Of a stretch of DNA of 64,000 nucleotides, positions 54,947 through 64,000 are shown piece by piece. Both the position numbers and the translations under genes were made by a program. Position 1 is the stretch's first letter. Each line of letters opens with the position of its first letter. Source of the DNA: Comamonadaceae bacterium (GTDB taxonomy: Bacteria > Pseudomonadota > Gammaproteobacteria > Burkholderiales > Burkholderiaceae_C); contig JAJTEW010000004.1 of the NCBI GenBank assembly GCA_021299875.1, positions 248,001 through 312,000 of the forward strand, written 5' to 3'. The notes beneath the pieces were generated by a model. The model had not been told where the DNA came from, did no database searches, and worked only from the letters and a program-made list of their open reading frames with translations.

Positions 54947-55741
54947 ATGAATGCTTTCCTGCAAATCGAAAAACTGGGCAAGGCCTACCAAAGCGACAAG
55001 CCGGTTTTTTCGGACGTGTCCTTCACCATCGACAAGGGCGAGTTCGTCTGCATCATCGGCCACTCGGGCTGCGGCAAGACCACCATCCTGAACGTGCTCG
55101 CAGGCTTAGACACGGCCAGCACGGGCCACGCCTTCATGGACGGTCGCGAAATCGCAGGCCCCAGCCTCGAGCGCGGGGTGGTCTTTCAGAGCCACGCACT
55201 CATGCCCTGGCTCACCGTGCGGCAAAACATCGCGTTTGCCGTCAAGTCCAAGTGGCCCGAATGGAAAACCTCGCAGGTCAACGCGCATGTGGAAAAGCAC
55301 GTCGGCATGGTCGGCTTGTTGCACGCCATCGACAAGAAACCCAGCCAGCTGTCTGGCGGCATGAAGCAACGCGTGGGCATCGCCCGGGCCTTTGCCATCC
55401 AGCCCAAGATGCTGTTGCTCGACGAGCCCTTTGGCGCGCTGGATGCGCTCACACGCGGCACCATCCAGGACGAACTGATGACCATCGTGCGCCAGACGCA
55501 GCAGACTGTGTTCATGATCACGCACGACGTGGACGAAGCGATTCTTTTGTCGGACCGCATCCTGCTCATGAGCAACGGCAACGACTCAGGCGGCGGCTAT
55601 GTGCCCGGCGGCCTGGCCGAAGTGGTGGTCAACCCGCTGCCACGCGAACGTACCCGCGCGCAATTGCACCACTTGCCTGGCTATTACGACATGCGCAACC
55701 ACATCGTCGACTTTTTGGTGTCACGCGCCAAAGCCCACTGA
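54947..55741 (+). CDS. cynD: ABC transporter ATPase, NrtD/CynD type
   Basis: A 264-residue ABC ATPase. Walker A: GHSGCGKTTILNVLAG; signature: QLSGGMKQRVGIARAFA; Walker [18 protein letters not shown]-loop: MITHDVDEA. The ATG at 54947 gives a normal N terminus (MNAFLQIEKLGKAYQS). An in-frame ATG at 54866 that overlaps the cynB stop would add 27 residues and keep translational coupling, so it is a real alternative. It lacks the C-terminal receptor-like domain of NrtC, as expected of NrtD. Confidence 0.9.
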   Translation: MNAFLQIEKLGKAYQSDKPVFSDVSFTIDKGEFVCIIGHSGCGKTTILNVLAGLDTASTGHAFMDGREIAGPSLERGVVFQSHALMPWLTVRQNIAFAVKSKWPEWKTSQVNAHVEKHVGMVGLLHAIDKKPSQLSGGMKQRVGIARAFAIQPKMLLLDEPFGALDALTRGTIQDELMTIVRQTQQTVFMITHDVDEAILLSDRILLMSNGNDSGGGYVPGGLAEVVVNPLPRERTRAQLHHLPGYYDMRNHIVDFLVSRAKAH

Positions 55742-55784
55742 TGCCATTTCTGTTTTTTTTATCAACCCCCTCAAGAGGTCTTTC

Positions 55785-56228
55785 ATGAACCGTTTAGAAG
55801 TCACCGAAAAAATCATCACCGCCAAAGTGGCCAAAGGCATCAAGTGGAGCGACGTCGCCGAGAAAGTCGGCCTGTCCAAGGAATGGGTCACCGCCGGTTG
55901 CCTGGGCCAAATGACTTTTGACGCCAAGCAAGCCAAGATCATCGGCAAGATTTTTGGCCTCACGGCCGACGAGATCAAGTGGCTGCAGGTCGTGCCCTAC
56001 AAAGGCTCCTTGCCCAGCCAGGTGCCCACCGACCCGCTGATCTACCGCTGGTACGAAATCGTGAGCGTCTACGGCACCACCATCAAGGAACTGATCCACG
56101 AAGAGTTTGGCGACGGCATCATGAGCGCCATCGACTTCAGCATGGACATCGTGCGCCAGCCCGACCCCAAGGGTGACCGGGTGAACGTGGTGCTGTCGGG
56201 CAAGTTCTTGCCGTACAAGCAGTACTGA
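55785..56228 (+). CDS. cynS: Cyanate hydratase (cyanase)
   Basis: A 147-residue cyanase that converts cyanate plus bicarbonate to ammonia and CO2. The active-site residues known from the E. coli enzyme can be matched: Arg and Glu in IYRWYEIVSVYG, and the Ser in DGIMSAIDF. The N-terminal helical domain and the C-terminal swapped strand (VVLSGKFLPYKQY) are complete. It starts 43 bases after cynD with AGAGG upstream. A transporter plus cyanase gives a full cyanate-to-ammonia route, supplying nitrogen or removing toxic cyanate. Confidence 0.96.
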   Translation: MNRLEVTEKIITAKVAKGIKWSDVAEKVGLSKEWVTAGCLGQMTFDAKQAKIIGKIFGLTADEIKWLQVVPYKGSLPSQVPTDPLIYRWYEIVSVYGTTIKELIHEEFGDGIMSAIDFSMDIVRQPDPKGDRVNVVLSGKFLPYKQY

Positions 56229-56253
56229 AGTGCTGTGCCCAAAGGGGCATCCC

Positions 56254-56286
56254 AAAGCCGTGGTGAAAAATATTCACCACGGCTTT
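56254..56286 (+). terminator. Intrinsic terminator after cynS
   Basis: A perfect 14-bp stem, AAAGCCGTGGTGAA against its complement, has a 5-base loop and is followed by T residues. It separates cynS from the convergent rubredoxin-reductase gene. Confidence 0.85.
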
Positions 56287-56300
56287 TTGTCGATGGCCGA

Positions 56301-57605
56301 TCAGTGCAAGGACAAAGGCAGCGAAGTGGTCTTGACCCGGACCACCGCACCGCGCACAACATAAGCTTGGGCGCAGGGCGGCGCGTCGCTGTCGTTCATC
56401 TGTGACTGACGCTGGCCAGCGCGGACCAAGGCCGCGGTCAGTGTCTGGGCCTGGCGCAAGATGGGTTCAATGAAGCGGCTTGACTGGCCGTTCACGCTGA
56501 TGCAGTCGCCCAGGGCGTAGATCTGCGGTACGCTGGTTTGCAGGGTTTGTGCATCCACGGCAATGCCGTTTTGCCAAACTAAGCCCGCGCTGCGCGCCAG
56601 GCGAGTGGGTGTGACCAGGCCAGTGGCGGCGACCACCTGATCGGCCAGCACGGTTTGCCCATCGCTGGTGGTCAGCCGGTACTGGTCGCCCTGACGCTGC
56701 AGGTCTTGCAGTTGCACCGCGCCCATGAAGTGGATGGGCAAACCAGACCATGCGGCCAGCAAGGGCTCACCCGCTTGGTCGGCTGGCCAGCGCGGCAAGG
56801 GCCGCGCTTGGGTGTCGATGAGCGTCACGCGGTGTCCGCCCAGAGCCAGGTCATTGGCCAGTTCGCTGCCAATCAAACCGGCTCCCACGATGGCCACATG
56901 CCGGGGCGTGGTGCCCAGCGCAGCCTGAAAGCGCTGGTAGGCCTGTAAGTGGTTGATGCGCCAGCACAGGTCGGCGCGCAAGGGCGCAGGCAAAGCGGCT
57001 TCAGCCCCATGGGCCAGCACCAAATGGGCGTAGCGCAGGGGCCCTTGGGTGGTGCGCAGTGTGCGACTTTCGGGGCAGATGTGCAGCGCTTGGGTGTGCG
57101 CCAGCAGCCGCACTTGCCAGCGCGCAGCGGCTTCGCTGCCGGTTTCCTTGACCAGCGCCTGGGGTTGGATCTGGCGGGCCATGGCGACCGACAGCAGGGG
57201 TTTGTCGTAGACATCGCCAGCGCAAGCGGTGACCAGCGTGATCGGTGTGTCGGGCAATTGGCTGCGCAGGTTTTGCACCAGTTGCCAACCCGCTTTGCCC
57301 GCCCCCACCACCACGATGCCGGGCGCCGAGCGTGGGGTCGCCAAGAGCGTGCCCGCCATGCTGGCCGAACTGTTTTGAAGGGTGCTCAGGTTTGGCGCCA
57401 CGTACAGCTCGAAGTCCGACTTGGTCACGCCGCACAAAGGGCATGCCCAGTCTTCGGGGATGTCGGCAAAGCGCGTGCCCGCCAACAGGCCGCTGTCGGG
57501 GTCGCCATCTTGCTCGTTGTAGATGTAGCCGCAGGCGTGGCAAATGTAGAGCTGCCAGGCGCCATCGGCGGGCGCGAGGCTGGCGCTTGGGGTGGCGACA
57601 CTCAT
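56301..57605 (-). CDS. Rubredoxin-NAD(P)H:rubredoxin reductase fusion
   Basis: A 434-residue fusion. Residues 15-75 are a rubredoxin with both iron knuckles: [16 protein letters not shown] and [15 protein letters not shown]. From about residue 90 follows a pyridine-nucleotide-disulphide-type FAD enzyme: [18 protein letters not shown] (FAD), [18 protein letters not shown] (NADH) and [14 protein letters not shown] (FAD C-terminal). It can pass electrons from NAD(P)H to iron within one chain. The ATG at 57605 overlaps the stop of the dehydrogenase gene (ATGA); the frame is open further upstream but that part is not coding. Last gene of the sigma-54 operon. Confidence 0.88.
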   Translation of the reverse strand: MSVATPSASLAPADGAWQLYICHACGYIYNEQDGDPDSGLLAGTRFADIPEDWACPLCGVTKSDFELYVAPNLSTLQNSSASMAGTLLATPRSAPGIVVVGAGKAGWQLVQNLRSQLPDTPITLVTACAGDVYDKPLLSVAMARQIQPQALVKETGSEAAARWQVRLLAHTQALHICPESRTLRTTQGPLRYAHLVLAHGAEAALPAPLRADLCWRINHLQAYQRFQAALGTTPRHVAIVGAGLIGSELANDLALGGHRVTLIDTQARPLPRWPADQAGEPLLAAWSGLPIHFMGAVQLQDLQRQGDQYRLTTSDGQTVLADQVVAATGLVTPTRLARSAGLVWQNGIAVDAQTLQTSVPQIYALGDCISVNGQSSRFIEPILRQAQTLTAALVRAGQRQSQMNDSDAPPCAQAYVVRGAVVRVKTTSLPLSLH

Positions 57606-58744
57606 GCGGGCATCTCCTGGGCACTCAGGCGGGCCATTTCCTTGCGCAGGTGCTTGATGGCGGGCGTGACGATCGCGACAAACTGCGCTTCGCGCACGCG
57701 GCGCTGTACGTCCGACTGCATCAGGTAGCCGCGTGCGCCTTGGTGCAGCAAGGCCGAGTTGGCGGCGCGCAGGGACAGCTCGGCACAGTGGCTGCGGGCG
57801 TCCAGCACGCTGATGAAGTAGTCGGTCGAGGCGTCGAACGGGGTTTCGGCCAGCTTCATGATGCGGGCCAGCAGCGCGTCGAATTCGGCTTGCAGATCGG
57901 CAGGCCGGTCTTCGAGGTACTGGTTGACATGGCCGAGCTGACCTTCCACGGCCCACATGCTGGCGATGGCACCCTGGATGATGCCGGCCGCCATGCCGCA
58001 CTGCAGCAGCACAAAGCCCCCGCGAATGCGCGCGATGAAGGGCTTGGCCGGGTCGGCCACCAAGTCGTCCGCGCCGACAAACAGGTCTTTGCAATGCACA
58101 CTGAAGGTGCCAGTGCCTTCCATGCCCGAAAATTCCGGACAGGCTTTGAGCGTCACGCCTGGCGCATCGCAGCGCAGCATGAACATGATCTCGCGGCTGG
58201 CGCTTTCGTCTGCCGTGCTGACCGCAGCAATCGCACCAAAGTAGTGGTCTGCCGCCAGGTTGCTGACCCAGGGCAAAGTGCCGTTGATGCGGTAACCGCC
58301 CTCTACCGGCGTGGCCTTGAGCAGCAAGGCTTCGATTTTCGCGAAGCTTTTCATCGGGTTGGACAGGCCGGTGCCGCCCAGCGATTCGCCGCGCACATGG
58401 CGCGCCAGCCGTTCGCCTGCCAGTGCCGGATTGCCTGAAGCCTGCATGTACAGCCCGGCCACGGATTGGCACCACATCATGAAGCCGGTGGCCCCGCACA
58501 CTCTGGACGCTTCGGCCATGGCCGCAATGGCCAGACCAAAGTCGCCGGGGGTGCCGTCGGCTTGGGGCAAATGCGCACCCATCGCGCCCGCTGCCGCCAG
58601 CTGTTTCAGAACAGCTTCTGGGTAAGCACCGCGATCGATGGCGTGTGCCTGCTGAGCCAGCGGGCCTTGGGCAATGGCGCGCACGGCCTCAATGAGCGGC
58701 TTGGGCCGGGCAGCAAGTTCGGGGGGCAGGTCGGCGTGGTTCAT
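57602..58744 (-). CDS. Acyl-CoA dehydrogenase-fold flavoprotein
   Basis: A 380-residue protein with the acyl-CoA dehydrogenase fold. FAD-domain segments: [41 protein letters not shown], and [20 protein letters not shown]. The catalytic Glu usually found near the C terminus is not obvious. Together with a rubredoxin reductase next door, this suggests a flavin monooxygenase of the DszC/SfnB kind as an alternative to a true dehydrogenase. Coupled to the downstream gene by an ATGA overlap. Confidence 0.82.
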   Translation of the reverse strand: MNHADLPPELAARPKPLIEAVRAIAQGPLAQQAHAIDRGAYPEAVLKQLAAAGAMGAHLPQADGTPGDFGLAIAAMAEASRVCGATGFMMWCQSVAGLYMQASGNPALAGERLARHVRGESLGGTGLSNPMKSFAKIEALLLKATPVEGGYRINGTLPWVSNLAADHYFGAIAAVSTADESASREIMFMLRCDAPGVTLKACPEFSGMEGTGTFSVHCKDLFVGADDLVADPAKPFIARIRGGFVLLQCGMAAGIIQGAIASMWAVEGQLGHVNQYLEDRPADLQAEFDALLARIMKLAETPFDASTDYFISVLDARSHCAELSLRAANSALLHQGARGYLMQSDVQRRVREAQFVAIVTPAIKHLRKEMARLSAQEMPA

Positions 58745-58844
58745 GAAAGCTCCAGAAAGAAGGTGAGCCCTGCACAGGCCGCAGGGTCAAAGACAAGGAT
58801 CAATGGGCAGGTGCGTCAGGGCCAGACCTGCCGTTGGGGACGCC

Positions 58845-59405
58845 TCAGACCATCGAGATCTCAAAGGGGATCGGGTTGCGCATGCTGTTGGCCACGGGCG
58901 AGTAGAAGTTGGCGTGTTGCACGATCTCGTCCAGCACTTCGCGCGGGGCATCGCCTTCCACCAACACCTTCACGCGGATGGCCTGAAAGCCCATTTGGGG
59001 TGGCGTCATCTCCAAAGCGCCGCCTGCACCCCAGGCGGCGGGGTTGCCAATGTCGCCCTCCAGAAAGACTTCGAGCTTGCTGAGCTTGACGCGTTTCCAG
59101 GTGGCCACGGCGGTCACGCCCACGGCGATGCAGCCGCCCAGGCCCGACAGCACGATCTCGCCGGGTGCTGGTGCGGTGTCTTCGCCAAACAGGTGCAGCG
59201 GCTCGTCGACCACCACGGTGTGCTTGTCGCCCACCGAAGACAAGGAGCGGTACTGCCCTTCCATGACGGTGTGGACCTTGTTGGTGCCGCGCCGCGCCGG
59301 GTTGGCTTTGCCGCCAGCGGCAAATGAGGCCAGGCCTTGGGCGTCAATGGGGCGCAAATAGGCCTTGACGGTGGTGGGGTTGTCGAGTGTGGCGGCGTCG
59401 GTCAT
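58845..59405 (-). CDS. OsmC family protein
   Basis: A 186-residue OsmC/Ohr-fold protein. The conserved cysteine is in LSGLGGCIAVGVTAVATWKR (about residue 92), matching the first OsmC cysteine; the second redox cysteine is not evident in the C-terminal half (QHANFYSPVANSM), so the usual peroxidase pair may be incomplete. The ATG at 59405 is preferred over the extended frame to 59474. It is the first gene behind a clear sigma-54 promoter. Thiol-dependent handling of a reactive small molecule is likely, but the substrate is unknown. Confidence 0.85.
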   Translation of the reverse strand: MTDAATLDNPTTVKAYLRPIDAQGLASFAAGGKANPARRGTNKVHTVMEGQYRSLSSVGDKHTVVVDEPLHLFGEDTAPAPGEIVLSGLGGCIAVGVTAVATWKRVKLSKLEVFLEGDIGNPAAWGAGGALEMTPPQMGFQAIRVKVLVEGDAPREVLDEIVQHANFYSPVANSMRNPIPFEISMV

Positions 59406-59469
59406 GTCAAATCCTTGGGCATTGAGGGTTGTAAAACAGGGCATGCAGCGATGCCTGTGACCATGACTT

Positions 59470-59485
59470 TGCAAAGGCCGTGCCA
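59470..59485 (-). promoter_or_regulatory. Sigma-54 (-24/-12) promoter of the osmC operon
   Basis: On the minus strand the sequence reads TGGCACGGCCTTTGCA, an exact match to TGGCACG-N4-TTGCA. It lies 65 bases upstream of the osmC ATG and points toward it. An activator gene with an intact GAFTGA loop is immediately upstream. Confidence 0.85.
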
Positions 59486-59621
59486 GGGCCGTGTGCCAGC
59501 GGCCTGGTGCAGACTTGAAGCACGCAAGTGCTTCATTGACAAGGGATTTAGGCGTTCAAGAGGCTTGCAGCTATGTGCAGTGGTGGCATGACCGGGCTGG
59601 CATGGGCCGAGGGCTTGAACA

Positions 59622-59646
59622 TTGTGTTGACAATGTGTCAGCACAA
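59622..59646. promoter_or_regulatory. Upstream activator dyad for the osmC operon
   Basis: TTGTGTTGACA and TGTCAGCACAA form an inverted repeat (10 of 11 pairs) around ATG. It lies about 137 bases upstream of the -24 box, a normal enhancer distance, and directly after the activator gene's stop codon. A second overlapping perfect repeat, ACATTGT / ACAATGT, strengthens the site. Confidence 0.65.
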
Positions 59647-59653
59647 TGTCTGA

Positions 59654-61318
59654 TCAGCGCAAACCGGCTTTGCGCAGCCGGTAGGCAAACTGGCGCAAAG
59701 TCAGCCCCAGGCTTTGGGCGGCGCGGGATTGGTTGCCCTGATGTTGGTCCAGGGCTTGCTGCAACACCTGCACCGTGTGTGAGTGCGCGCTTTCGTAAGG
59801 CCGTACGCCCAGCGCCGCCGAGCCAGGTCGCTCGGGTGCCGGAGGCTGACCCGTGGTGGGCCCTGGAACGTCTGCCATGGCAACTGCGGACTTTGGAACG
59901 GCGGTCGTGAGGGCTGGCGTGGCCGAAGCTTGAGGCAAAAAGGGCTTCAACTGCCCGGGGGTGAGCAAAGTTTGATCGGCCAGCAACACCACGCGTTCGA
60001 TGCAATTACCCAGCTCGCGGATGTTGCCGGGCCAGGGCTGCTGCGTCAGGGTGTCCAGTGCCTCAGGGCTGAGGTACACGTTTTTCTGGTGCGTCTGGTT
60101 GGCCCGGTTGACAAAGTGCAGGGCCAGTTCGCGGATGTCGCCGAGGCGCTCGGCCAGTGACGGCAGCCGGATCGGGATCACGTTCAGGCGGTAATACAGA
60201 TCTTGCCGAAAGAGCCCGGCCTGCACCTGGGCGGCCAAGTCGCGGTTGGTGGCGGCCACCAGGCGCACATTCACCTTGACCTCGCGCTGGCTGCCCAGCC
60301 GAACCACCGCGCCCTCTTGCAAGGTGCGCAGCAGTTTCGACTGCAGGGGCAAAGGCAGCTCGCCAATTTCATCCAGAAAGATGGTGCCGCCATGCGCCTG
60401 CTCGAACCAGCCGGGCCGAGCCTGGTGCGCCCCGGTGAAAGCGCCACGTTCGTGGCCAAACAGCTCCGACTCGAACAGCGTGTCCGGAATCGCCGAGCAG
60501 TTCACCTTGATGAAGGGCTGGGTCGAGCGCGGGCTGGCCAGGTGCACCGCCCTGGCAAACAACTCCTTGCCCGTGCCGGATTCGCCCAGCAAGAGAACGG
60601 TGGCTTGCGACTGCGACACCCGTTCCAGCTCGGACAAGGCCTGCAACAAAGCGGGTGAGCTGCCGATCAGCCCATAGCGTGCGGCGTGCGTGCTCAGCGC
60701 TTGCGACAAGGCCGCATTGCGGGCCCGCAGGTGGCGGGTTTGCTCGTTGACCAGTTGCTCCATGTGCAGCACTTGCCCGGCCAAGGTGGCCAGCACCTTC
60801 AGCACAGCCAGGTCGTCGTTCAAATGGCGCTGGCGGCTGCGAATGCGGTGGCAGCCCAGCACACCCACCGTGGTGTTGCCCAGGGTGATGGGCAAGGCCA
60901 GGTAGGCCACCGTCTCGGCAGGAAACTGCTCTGCGGCCACTGAGCGGAACAAAAACAAGGGCTCGTGGGCAATGTCCTGAACAATCGCGGGCAACCCGCT
61001 TTGCAGCGCCCGCCCCGTGATGCCTTCGCCCTCGGCATACACCCCCCGGCGCATCTCCATGCCCGTCAGGCCATAGGCGTGGCGGATCGAAGCGGTGGCC
61101 GGGCCCAAGGCGGTGCCCACAGCCGGGGTGTCGCGCAGCACAATGCGCCCCCGGTTCAGCCCCAGCAACTCGCTCATCAAATGCAGCATCTCGCGCAACA
61201 CCTCGTCCGCGGCCAGGCTGCGACCCACCCATTTCATGACCTCGCGCATGAGCAAGAGTTCTTGTTCGCGCCAATGGGCCTCGGAAGGTGTGGGGTCTGG
61301 AATGGTGGTGGTGCGCAT
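59654..61318 (-). CDS. Sigma-54-dependent activator with GAF domain
   Basis: A 554-residue enhancer-binding protein. A GAF-type sensor domain covers about 25-180 ([18 protein letters not shown]). The AAA+ domain has Walker [14 protein letters not shown], the sigma-54 contact loop GAFTGA, Walker [21 protein letters not shown] and the R-fingers region ([19 protein letters not shown]). A Fis-type helix-turn-helix ends the protein ([20 protein letters not shown]). All catalytic motifs are intact. The architecture resembles NorR/NifA, but the signal is unknown. It is upstream of, and in line with, the osmC operon that carries a sigma-54 promoter. Confidence 0.93.
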   Translation of the reverse strand: MRTTTIPDPTPSEAHWREQELLLMREVMKWVGRSLAADEVLREMLHLMSELLGLNRGRIVLRDTPAVGTALGPATASIRHAYGLTGMEMRRGVYAEGEGITGRALQSGLPAIVQDIAHEPLFLFRSVAAEQFPAETVAYLALPITLGNTTVGVLGCHRIRSRQRHLNDDLAVLKVLATLAGQVLHMEQLVNEQTRHLRARNAALSQALSTHAARYGLIGSSPALLQALSELERVSQSQATVLLLGESGTGKELFARAVHLASPRSTQPFIKVNCSAIPDTLFESELFGHERGAFTGAHQARPGWFEQAHGGTIFLDEIGELPLPLQSKLLRTLQEGAVVRLGSQREVKVNVRLVAATNRDLAAQVQAGLFRQDLYYRLNVIPIRLPSLAERLGDIRELALHFVNRANQTHQKNVYLSPEALDTLTQQPWPGNIRELGNCIERVVLLADQTLLTPGQLKPFLPQASATPALTTAVPKSAVAMADVPGPTTGQPPAPERPGSAALGVRPYESAHSHTVQVLQQALDQHQGNQSRAAQSLGLTLRQFAYRLRKAGLR

Positions 61319-61420
61319 GCTTTTGGGGCTAGCAAGCTTTGGACCATGTTGAGGGTGGTCTGGCCATTTGACGACCTGATGGTTGGGATGGAGACCTCAC
61401 CCGGTTAAAATCCAACCACC

Positions 61421-61514
61421 CCCCAAGGAGCGTTGCAGCCCGCCACCGTCTAGGTGCAGCAGGTCAGGCTTGGGGCCGTTCAATGTCTGAATGATTTTGC
61501 ACAACGACGCTCAC
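61421..61514 (+). promoter_or_regulatory. S-adenosylhomocysteine (SAH) riboswitch
   Basis: The pattern fits the SAH riboswitch known from betaproteobacteria: P1 CCCCAAG (61421-61427) pairs with CTTGGGG (61469-61475), enclosing the conserved GGAGCGTTGCAGC and a GTCAGGCTTGG block; a CACC/GGTG stem lies between. Downstream, CAACGACGCTC (61502-61512) can pair with GAGCGTTG to form the pseudoknot helix. SAH binding turns these switches on, which would raise methionine synthase when homocysteine must be recycled. Confidence 0.85.
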
Positions 61515-61517
61515 CTG

Positions 61518-64000
61518 ATGACCCAAGGTGAGCCCGTGTCTGTTGTCGCGTCTGAAACCGTCTCTGTCGCCCCCATGAAGCTGTCCGGTTTGGAGCCTGT
61601 CTCCATCGGCACAAAGTCCCTTTTCGTCAACGTGGGTGAGCGCACCAACGTGACTGGCTCCAAGGCCTTTGCCCGCATGATCCTGAATGGCGAGTACGAG
61701 CAGGCCTTGGCTGTGGCGCGTCAGCAGGTTGAAAACGGTGCGCAAATCATCGACGTCAACATGGACGAAGCCATGCTGGACAGCCAAGCGGCCATGGTGC
61801 GGTTTTTGAACCTGATGGCGGGTGAGCCCGATATCGCCCGCGTGCCGGTGATGGTGGATTCGAGCAAATGGACCGTGATTGAAGCCGGTTTGCGTTGCAT
61901 CCAGGGCAAGGGCATCGTCAATTCCATCAGCATGAAAGAAGGCTTGGACGAGTTCAAGCGCCAGGCCAAGCTGGTCAAGCGTTATGGTGCGGCGGCTGTG
62001 GTCATGGCCTTTGACGAGAAAGGCCAGGCAGACACCTACCAACGCAAGGTGGAGATTTGCGAACGCGCTTACCGCGTGCTGGTGGACGAGGTGGGCTTTC
62101 CCCCCGAAGACATCATTTTTGACCCCAACATTTTTGCGATTGCCACCGGCATCGAAGAGCACGACAACTACGCAGTGGATTTCATTGAGGCCACGCGCTG
62201 GATCAAGCAGAACTTACCGGGCGCCAAGGTGTCTGGCGGTGTGTCGAATGTGAGTTTTTCGTTCCGTGGCAACGACCCGGTGCGCGAGGCCATCCACACT
62301 GTTTTCCTGTACCACGCGATCCAAGCGGGCATGGACATGGGCATCGTCAATGCGGGCATGGTCGGTGTTTATGACGACATTGAGCCGGTGCTGCGCGAGC
62401 GGGTGGAGGATGTGGTTCTGAACCGACGCCCAGATGCTGGCGAGCGTTTGATCGAAGTGGCTGATAGCGCCAAAGGCGCAGCCAAAGACGAGAGCACCAA
62501 ACTCGCGTGGCGCGGCACCGCAGAGGCGCCCGTGAGCGTGGCGCAGCGTTTGAGCCACGCGCTGGTGCACGGCATCACCGACTTCATCAACGACGACACC
62601 GAAGCCGCTTACCAAGACCTGTTGGCCCAAGGCGGACGCCCGCTGCATGTGATCGAAGGCCCCTTGATGGACGGCATGAACGTGGTCGGTGACCTGTTTG
62701 GCCAAGGCAAGATGTTCTTGCCGCAAGTGGTCAAAAGCGCCCGCGTGATGAAGCAGGCCGTGGCGCATTTGCTGCCCTACATCGAGGCCGAAAAACTCGC
62801 ACAAGAAGCGGCTGGCGAAGACGTGAAGGCCAAGGGCAAAATCGTGATTGCCACCGTCAAGGGCGATGTGCATGACATCGGCAAAAACATCGTCACCGTG
62901 GTCTTGCAGTGCAACAACTTTGAAGTGGTCAACATGGGCGTGATGGTGCCCTGCCACGAAATTCTGGCCAAGGCCAAAGAAGAAAACGCCGACATCATCG
63001 GCTTGTCCGGCCTGATCACACCCAGCCTCGAAGAGATGCAGTACGTGGCGGCCGAGATGGAAAAAGACCCGTATTTCCGCGAGCGCCAAATGCCTTTGCT
63101 CATTGGCGGCGCCACCTGCAGCCGTGTGCACACCGCCGTCAAGATCGCGCCCCACTACTCTGGCCCCGTGGTCTACGTGCCCGACGCCTCGCGCAGCGTG
63201 GGTGTGGCGCAGGGCTTGCTGTCTGAGCAAGCGGCCAAGTTCATCGCCGACTTGAACACCGACTACGACAAGGTGCGCGAGCAACACGCCAACAAAAAAC
63301 AAACGCCGATGTGGACGCTGGCGCAGGCCCGCGCCAACAAGACGCCGATCGATTGGTCCAAGGGCGTGCCCACCGCGCCCAAGTTCATTGGCAGGCGCGT
63401 TTTCAAGAACTACGACCTGGCCGAAATCGCGCAGTACATCGACTGGGGCCCCTTCTTCCAGACCTGGGACCTGGCCGGGCCTTTCCCCGCGATCTTGGAT
63501 GACGAGGTGGTGGGCGAGCAGGCGCGCAAGGTGTATGCCGATGGCCAGGCCATGCTGAAGAAAATCATCGAAGGCCGCTGGGTCACGGCGAATGCTGTGC
63601 TGGGCTTGTACCCCGCCAACAGCGTGAACGACGACGACATCGCGCTTTATACCGATGCATCGCGCAGCCAAGCGGCCATGACTTGGCGCGGCTTGCGTCA
63701 GCAGACCGAGAAGCACGTGATCGATGGCCCAGATGGTCAAAAAGTCCAGCGCCCCAGCCGTTGCCTGGCCGACTTTGTCGCGCCGCAAGGTGTTGCCCCT
63801 GACCACGTGGGCTTGTTCGCCGTCACCGCAGGCATTGGCGCTGACAAGCGTGCCGAGGCCTTTGAAGCCGCGCACGACGACTACAGCGCCATCATGCTCA
63901 AGTCATTGGCGGACCGCCTGGCCGAAGCGCTGGCCGAATGCCTGCACAAAAAGGTGCGCACCGACCTGTGGGGTTATGCGGCGGCGGAGGCGTTGAGCAA
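61518..64000 (+). CDS. metH: Cobalamin-dependent methionine synthase, C-terminal modules, truncated by window end
   Basis: The visible 827 residues lack the homocysteine-binding domain and begin with the pterin domain: [20 protein letters not shown] near residue 37 and [20 protein letters not shown]. The cobalamin module has the axial-His motif [10 protein letters not shown] (His about 452) and [11 protein letters not shown]. The AdoMet activation domain starts around residue 600 and runs off the edge ([11 protein letters not shown]). Many relatives split MetH, with the homocysteine part as a separate gene just upstream; here that gene is not adjacent. Start choice: ATG 61518, with GTG 61536 (behind AAGGTGA) and ATG 61575 as alternatives. 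Confidence 0.93.
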   Translation, partial: MTQGEPVSVVASETVSVAPMKLSGLEPVSIGTKSLFVNVGERTNVTGSKAFARMILNGEYEQALAVARQQVENGAQIIDVNMDEAMLDSQAAMVRFLNLMAGEPDIARVPVMVDSSKWTVIEAGLRCIQGKGIVNSISMKEGLDEFKRQAKLVKRYGAAAVVMAFDEKGQADTYQRKVEICERAYRVLVDEVGFPPEDIIFDPNIFAIATGIEEHDNYAVDFIEATRWIKQNLPGAKVSGGVSNVSFSFRGNDPVREAIHTVFLYHAIQAGMDMGIVNAGMVGVYDDIEPVLRERVEDVVLNRRPDAGERLIEVADSAKGAAKDESTKLAWRGTAEAPVSVAQRLSHALVHGITDFINDDTEAAYQDLLAQGGRPLHVIEGPLMDGMNVVGDLFGQGKMFLPQVVKSARVMKQAVAHLLPYIEAEKLAQEAAGEDVKAKGKIVIATVKGDVHDIGKNIVTVVLQCNNFEVVNMGVMVPCHEILAKAKEENADIIGLSGLITPSLEEMQYVAAEMEKDPYFRERQMPLLIGGATCSRVHTAVKIAPHYSGPVVYVPDASRSVGVAQGLLSEQAAKFIADLNTDYDKVREQHANKKQTPMWTLAQARANKTPIDWSKGVPTAPKFIGRRVFKNYDLAEIAQYIDWGPFFQTWDLAGPFPAILDDEVVGEQARKVYADGQAMLKKIIEGRWVTANAVLGLYPANSVNDDDIALYTDASRSQAAMTWRGLRQQTEKHVIDGPDGQKVQRPSRCLADFVAPQGVAPDHVGLFAVTAGIGADKRAEAFEAAHDDYSAIMLKSLADRLAEALAECLHKKVRTDLWGYAAAEALS

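Noticed and set aside
52597..55741. CmpABCD bicarbonate or NrtABCD nitrate transporter
   Set aside because: The family allows it, but the cyanase gene closing the operon and the lack of a nitrate reductase or carbon-fixation gene favour cyanate.
57606..58499. N-terminal extension of the rubredoxin-reductase frame
   Set aside because: The frame stays open across the acyl-CoA dehydrogenase gene, but the rubredoxin start at 57605 has the ATGA overlap and the extra residues look non-coding.
62214..63875. 553-codon open frame antisense to metH
   Set aside because: metH motifs are unmistakable on the plus strand; the antisense frame has no recognisable domain.

Overview
The window is a contiguous piece of a GC-rich betaproteobacterial chromosome. 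It is most likely Burkholderiales, family Comamonadaceae (Limnohabitans/Rhodoferax-like). Pointers are a PhaM granule regulator, a DUF3567 protein, the mreB-mreC/D-mrdA and gatCAB blocks back to back, the yraN-diaA-dolP / rsmI arrangement, and a MetH lacking its homocysteine module behind an apparent SAH riboswitch. I see no tRNA, rRNA, insertion sequence, prophage or CRISPR array. Coding density is very high and no gap between genes exceeds 300 bases. Family names are recognised by eye from motifs and architecture; no database search was possible.

Layout. 0-5.5 kb: a partial SDR, a DUF6671 zinc-ribbon protein, a bicarbonate transporter (sbtA) divergent from a LysR regulator, a FIST protein and phaM. 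5.5-10.7 kb: a sulfate importer operon (two binding proteins, cysT, cysW, cysA). 10.8-19.0 kb: ten genes in one orientation that look like a copper-handling island. It holds an MbnP/MbnH pair, two PCuAC chaperones, three DUF2946 proteins, a TonB-dependent receptor, a Crp/Fnr regulator and a periplasmic DJ-1/PfpI protein. 19.1-21.2 kb: GST, DksA-like, small conserved and VOC proteins. 21.2-25.7 kb: cell-shape genes mreB, a fused mreC-mreD and mrdA. 25.9-29.1 kb: gatCAB. 29.2-41.4 kb: catabolic and amino-acid genes (FAA hydrolase/IclR, aminotransferase, purU, LysR, glcD, MarR with an aromatic monooxygenase and DUF2783). 41.5-50.4 kb: a biotin-carrier/carboxyltransferase fusion, asparaginase, yggS, a beta-hydroxyacid dehydrogenase, dolP-diaA-yraN divergent from rsmI, otnC and a phosphatase. 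50.5-56.2 kb: a two-component system and a cyanate transport and hydrolysis operon (cynABD-cynS). 56.3-61.3 kb: a sigma-54 activator and, downstream, an osmC / acyl-CoA dehydrogenase-like / rubredoxin-reductase operon. 61.4 kb to the end: the SAH riboswitch and metH, cut by the window edge.

Main points of interest. (1) The copper island pairs MbnP/MbnH with outer-membrane, chaperone and regulatory genes but no methanobactin biosynthesis genes. (2) MreC and MreD are one reading frame, which raises a membrane-topology puzzle. (3) The osmC operon has a textbook -24/-12 promoter and an upstream dyad next to its likely activator gene. (4) A perfect 40-bp palindrome precedes the marR gene. (5) Three 42-bp repeats after purU each carry a hairpin and also read as a 14-residue peptide repeat.
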